From contig NZ_JH921518.1 of NCBI RefSeq assembly GCF_000299035.1, forward strand, positions 904,439 through 968,438: a stretch of DNA of 64,000 nucleotides, given 5' to 3'. The DNA comes from Bacillus bingmayongensis. Its GTDB lineage: Bacteria > Bacillota > Bacilli > Bacillales > Bacillaceae_G. The notes under the pieces were generated by a model. It saw only the letters and a list, made by a program, of their open reading frames with translations. It was not told the origin of the DNA and did no database searches. How positions within the stretch are numbered: the stretch's first letter is position 1; every line of letters starts with the position of its first letter. Positions 62,285 through 64,000 of the stretch are shown here, one piece after another. The translations under genes were made by a program, and so were the position numbers.

Positions 62285-62620
62285 TTATCTTTTCGCTGTT
62301 ATGCGTAAAAATTCTTGCATAATTGGCTGAAATAAACCTTGTTTATGTAGCGCTTCTGCAGTCTCGTTTACTTCGAGCTGATGTGGAAGCGCTTTTTCAA
62401 ATTGCTCCAAAAGAGCATCAAACAAAAGTAAGCCTTCTTGCTTTTCTACTATGTATTGTTTGTTCAACTGTTCACATAAAGCTAATATACGTTCTATATC
62501 TTTTTTTCGAGCTTTTTTCTTTATAATTAAAGAATAAAATGGACACTTATCTTCGTCGATCATTTGAAAAAGTAATTCTACATAATATTCCGCTTGCTCT
62601 AGTCGTTTTACAACGTCCAT
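62285..62620 (-). CDS. yhaI: DUF1878 protein YhaI
   Basis: 111 residues from ATG 62620 (SD GAGGGAG; the in-frame GTG at 62632 overlaps it). Helical, soluble: MDVVKRLEQAEYYVELLFQMIDEDKCPFYSLIIKKKARKKDIERILALCEQL is the YhaI/DUF1878 signature. Function unknown. Convergent with hpr, 6 bp apart. Confidence 0.88.
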   Translation of the reverse strand: MDVVKRLEQAEYYVELLFQMIDEDKCPFYSLIIKKKARKKDIERILALCEQLNKQYIVEKQEGLLLFDALLEQFEKALPHQLEVNETAEALHKQGLFQPIMQEFLRITAKR

Positions 62621-62739
62621 TTTCTCCCTCACTTTCTAACGCAATGTCTTCTATTTCTGAATTTTATAACACGAACAAAATATCGTATGATACAATATAT
62701 AAAAGTATATGTATTTTGGCCAAAAGGAGGTATCTCCTC

Positions 62740-62934
62740 GTGACTCTTATAGAAATTGTTTTTGTCACATTTGCACTTATTGTTCTATTCTACACGAATT
62801 TCTTGACTCATACACTGTGTGAGCGGAAACAACTATCCGAGAGACGCCAAACGAGCGCTTTTCGAGTCATTAATGTATGTATTACGATTCTATTAATTTC
62901 TAGTTATATAGAAATTATATTTCATGGAAAGTGA
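62740..62934 (+). CDS. Small membrane protein of unknown function
   Basis: 64 residues from GTG 62740 (SD AAAGGAGG, 9 bases upstream; longer in-frame readings run back across the YhaI coding region and are unlikely). Two hydrophobic segments (TLIEIVFVTFALIVLFYTNFL and VINVCITILLISSYIEIIF). The SD is within a small AGGAG/CTCCT hairpin. Stop codon lies within the terminator stem. Position between yhaI and prsA suggests a yha-locus protein, but I cannot name the family. Confidence 0.7.
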   Translation: MTLIEIVFVTFALIVLFYTNFLTHTLCERKQLSERRQTSAFRVINVCITILLISSYIEIIFHGK

Positions 62935-62963
62935 GGAAGGGAAGCCCCTTCCTCACTTTTTTC
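62928..62963 (+). terminator. Terminator of the 64-residue protein gene
   Basis: AAAGTGAGGAAGGG (62928-62941) pairs with CCCTTCCTCACTTT (62946-62959), then T4; contains the stop codon. Confidence 0.88.
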
Positions 62964-62965
62964 CT

Positions 62966-63040
62966 CTATAAACAAATTATACCTATTATAACTAATAAAA
63001 TAAACAGTACAAGCAATAAAATAATAAGTGATGAATTCAT
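62966..63040 (-). CDS. Candidate 24-residue hydrophobic peptide
   Basis: ATG 63040 starts a 25-codon frame MNSSLIILLLVLFILLVIIG followed by IICL, almost entirely membrane-spanning, like the helices of YjcZ-type sporulation microproteins. SD is weak (GATGGG three bases before; GGAGAAGGG further up). It converges on the terminator at 62928-62963. Confidence 0.4.
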   Translation of the reverse strand: MNSSLIILLLVLFILLVIIGIICL

Positions 63041-63108
63041 TCGCCCATCTCATCCCTTCTCCTCTTTTCTATCATAAATACAGATTGAAAGACCGATATA
63101 AAACTATT

Positions 63109-63234
63109 CCTTTTAGGTGGAAGAGAAAATCCGCTCATGGATAGAAGCGGTCAGTACCCTTTTTAGCCTCATGCCATGCGAAAACAGAAGGAAAAAATGA
63201 GAGGAAGTCTCCTTCTATTCTTCATAGCAGCAAT
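63109..63234 (-). repeat. ~125-bp dispersed repeat, copy D (inverted)
   Basis: On the minus strand: TTGCTGCTATGAAGAATAG, GACTTCCTCTCATTTTTTCC, TTTTCGCATGGCATGAGGC, TGACCGCTTCTATCCATGAG, then CCACCTAAAAGG. It is the only copy in this orientation. Confidence 0.82.
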
Positions 63235-63423
63235 TTAAATGTTGAAAAATCAAATTGGATATATATATATGCACATTCGCCTACTATGGTACTCTCTCTT
63301 TAATCTGACATTCTTTATAACCAAATGGACAATTTTTCTTTATCAATAGGAAAAGACGTCGAAATATGATATATTAAATTTTGTACATATTGCTTATACT
63401 AAAGAATAAAATTACCTTCAGCT
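63235..63423. other. Intergenic region between repeat copy D and the bcr-type element
   Basis: AT-rich sequence of about 190 bp; no gene, operator or RNA that I can support. Confidence 0.35.
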
Positions 63424-63567
63424 GAATTTTATCCTCAGCCTCGGTAAGCCCTGTTAAGCAGGCTTTTCACTTTATAAGAGAAGCGAAACCAGTGAGACTT
63501 AATCGGGCTTTTATGAGCAATCATAACCTCAAATGAGGCGATTGTTCATTTGTGCGGGATAAATTAA
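63424..63567 (+). repeat. bcr-type repeat element (bcr1-like)
   Basis: About 144 bp immediately upstream of prsA: shares AATCGGGCTTTTATGAG and the closing GTGCGGGATAAATTA with the elements at 2808 and 19935 (inverted). Contains CCTCA/TGAGG and AAGCC/GGCTT hairpin arms. Confidence 0.7.
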
Positions 63568-63596
63568 AAATACATAATAGTAGGAGTGTTTATTGA

Positions 63597-64000
63597 ATGA
63601 AGAAAGCTATGCTTGCCTTAGCAGCAACAAGTTTGATTGCCTTATCAGCATGTGGATCAGCTGATAAAATTGTTACATCTAAAGCTGGTGACATTACAAA
63701 AGAAGACCTTTATACACAAATGAAAGACAAAGCTGGTAAGCAAATTTTACGTGGCATGGTACTTGAGAAAGTACTTGTCAAGAATTATAAAGTCGAGGAT
63801 AAAGAAGTTGACAAAAAATTCGATGAATACAAAAAGCAACTTGGCGATCAATTTGATGCAGCTCTAAAACAACAAGGCTATACAGAGAAATCATTTAAAG
63901 AGGGCATTCGTGCTGAATTAGCAATGACAAAAGCTATTGAAAGCAGTATCACTGACAAAGAATTAAAAGAAAATTATAAACCTGAAATTAAAGCAAGCCA
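63597..64000 (+). CDS. prsA: Foldase lipoprotein PrsA (partial)
   Basis: The first 134 codons from ATG 63597 (SD TAGGAG) up to the window end. Lipoprotein signal with lipobox LSACG (Cys near residue 19), then the N-terminal PrsA domain ([50 protein letters not shown]). PrsA is an extracytoplasmic peptidyl-prolyl isomerase needed for folding of secreted proteins. The parvulin domain lies beyond base 64000. Confidence 0.95.
   Translation, partial: MKKAMLALAATSLIALSACGSADKIVTSKAGDITKEDLYTQMKDKAGKQILRGMVLEKVLVKNYKVEDKEVDKKFDEYKKQLGDQFDAALKQQGYTEKSFKEGIRAELAMTKAIESSITDKELKENYKPEIKAS

Noticed and set aside
62539-62739. In-frame extension of the 64-residue protein
   Set aside because: Overlaps the YhaI coding region on the other strand and lacks an SD; the GTG at 62740 has a strong one.

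Overview
The window is chromosomal DNA of a low-GC, endospore-forming Firmicute, best placed in the Bacillus cereus group. The evidence is: gene order shared with the B. subtilis yhf/yhg/yha chromosome region (yhfL-lplJ-yhfI-yhfH; yhgE-yhgD; hemY-hemH-hemE-pbpF-hmoB; ecsC-ecsB-ecsA-hit-yhaH-hpr-yhaI-prsA), bcr-type intergenic repeats, many TTG/GTG starts preceded by strong Shine-Dalgarno (SD) sequences, and B. cereus-like ComK, SLH and glyoxylate-shunt proteins. The exact species cannot be fixed from the sequence alone.

Layout. 0-2.6 kb: signal peptidase I (cut by the window edge), a TVP38/TMEM64 membrane protein, comK and a cold-shock protein. 2.9-5.8 kb: glyoxylate shunt operon aceB-aceA. 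6-7.7 kb: two paralogous secreted proteins made of three SLH domains. 7.9-9.4 kb: an EamA exporter and a DUF1648 gene broken by an in-frame amber codon. 9.6-11.1 kb: PadR regulator plus two half-permeases in one overlapping operon. 11.2-19.9 kb: M48 protease, SCO1-like protein, small membrane proteins, CPBP protein, a two-component system, AraC-type regulator, metallophosphoesterase. 20-24.2 kb: fatty acyl-CoA ligase, lipoate ligase, metallo-hydrolase, YhfH. 24.2-29.1 kb: LacI and WYL regulators, DinB protein, OFA-type MFS transporter with a small upstream ORF, an IS6 fragment. 29.2-32.7 kb: yhgE with its TetR regulator yhgD and four matching operator copies. 33-43 kb: an accessory block between yhgD and hemY (BlaI/BlaR1-like pair, membrane protein, secreted nuclease, SDR, two LysR regulators, tautomerase plus carboxymuconolactone-decarboxylase-like pair). 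43-49.5 kb: the coproporphyrin-type haem genes, class A PBP and haem monooxygenase HmoB. 49.5-56.8 kb: AraC regulator sitting between remnants of a ydbS-ydbT pair, PadR/HAAS pair, DUF2975/XRE pair, intact ydbS-ydbT, TetR regulator. 57-64 kb: ecsABC, hit, yhaH, hpr, yhaI, small membrane ORFs and the start of prsA.

Most genes are ordinary Bacillus housekeeping or regulatory genes. The most interesting unexplained signals are: (1) a 290-bp stretch between ecsA and hit with four copies of a 13-bp AAAYGRGGTGTCY motif followed by a strong terminator; (2) four TGAC[CT]A-N11-T[AG]GTCA operators around yhgD/yhgE, with a scar that looks like a deleted gene; (3) a dispersed ~125-bp intergenic repeat with four clear copies and one diverged copy; (4) ydbS and ydbT remnants flanking an AraC gene; (5) a BlaR1-like protein without a recognisable penicillin-binding sensor; (6) a 37-codon ORF translationally coupled to an MFS transporter.
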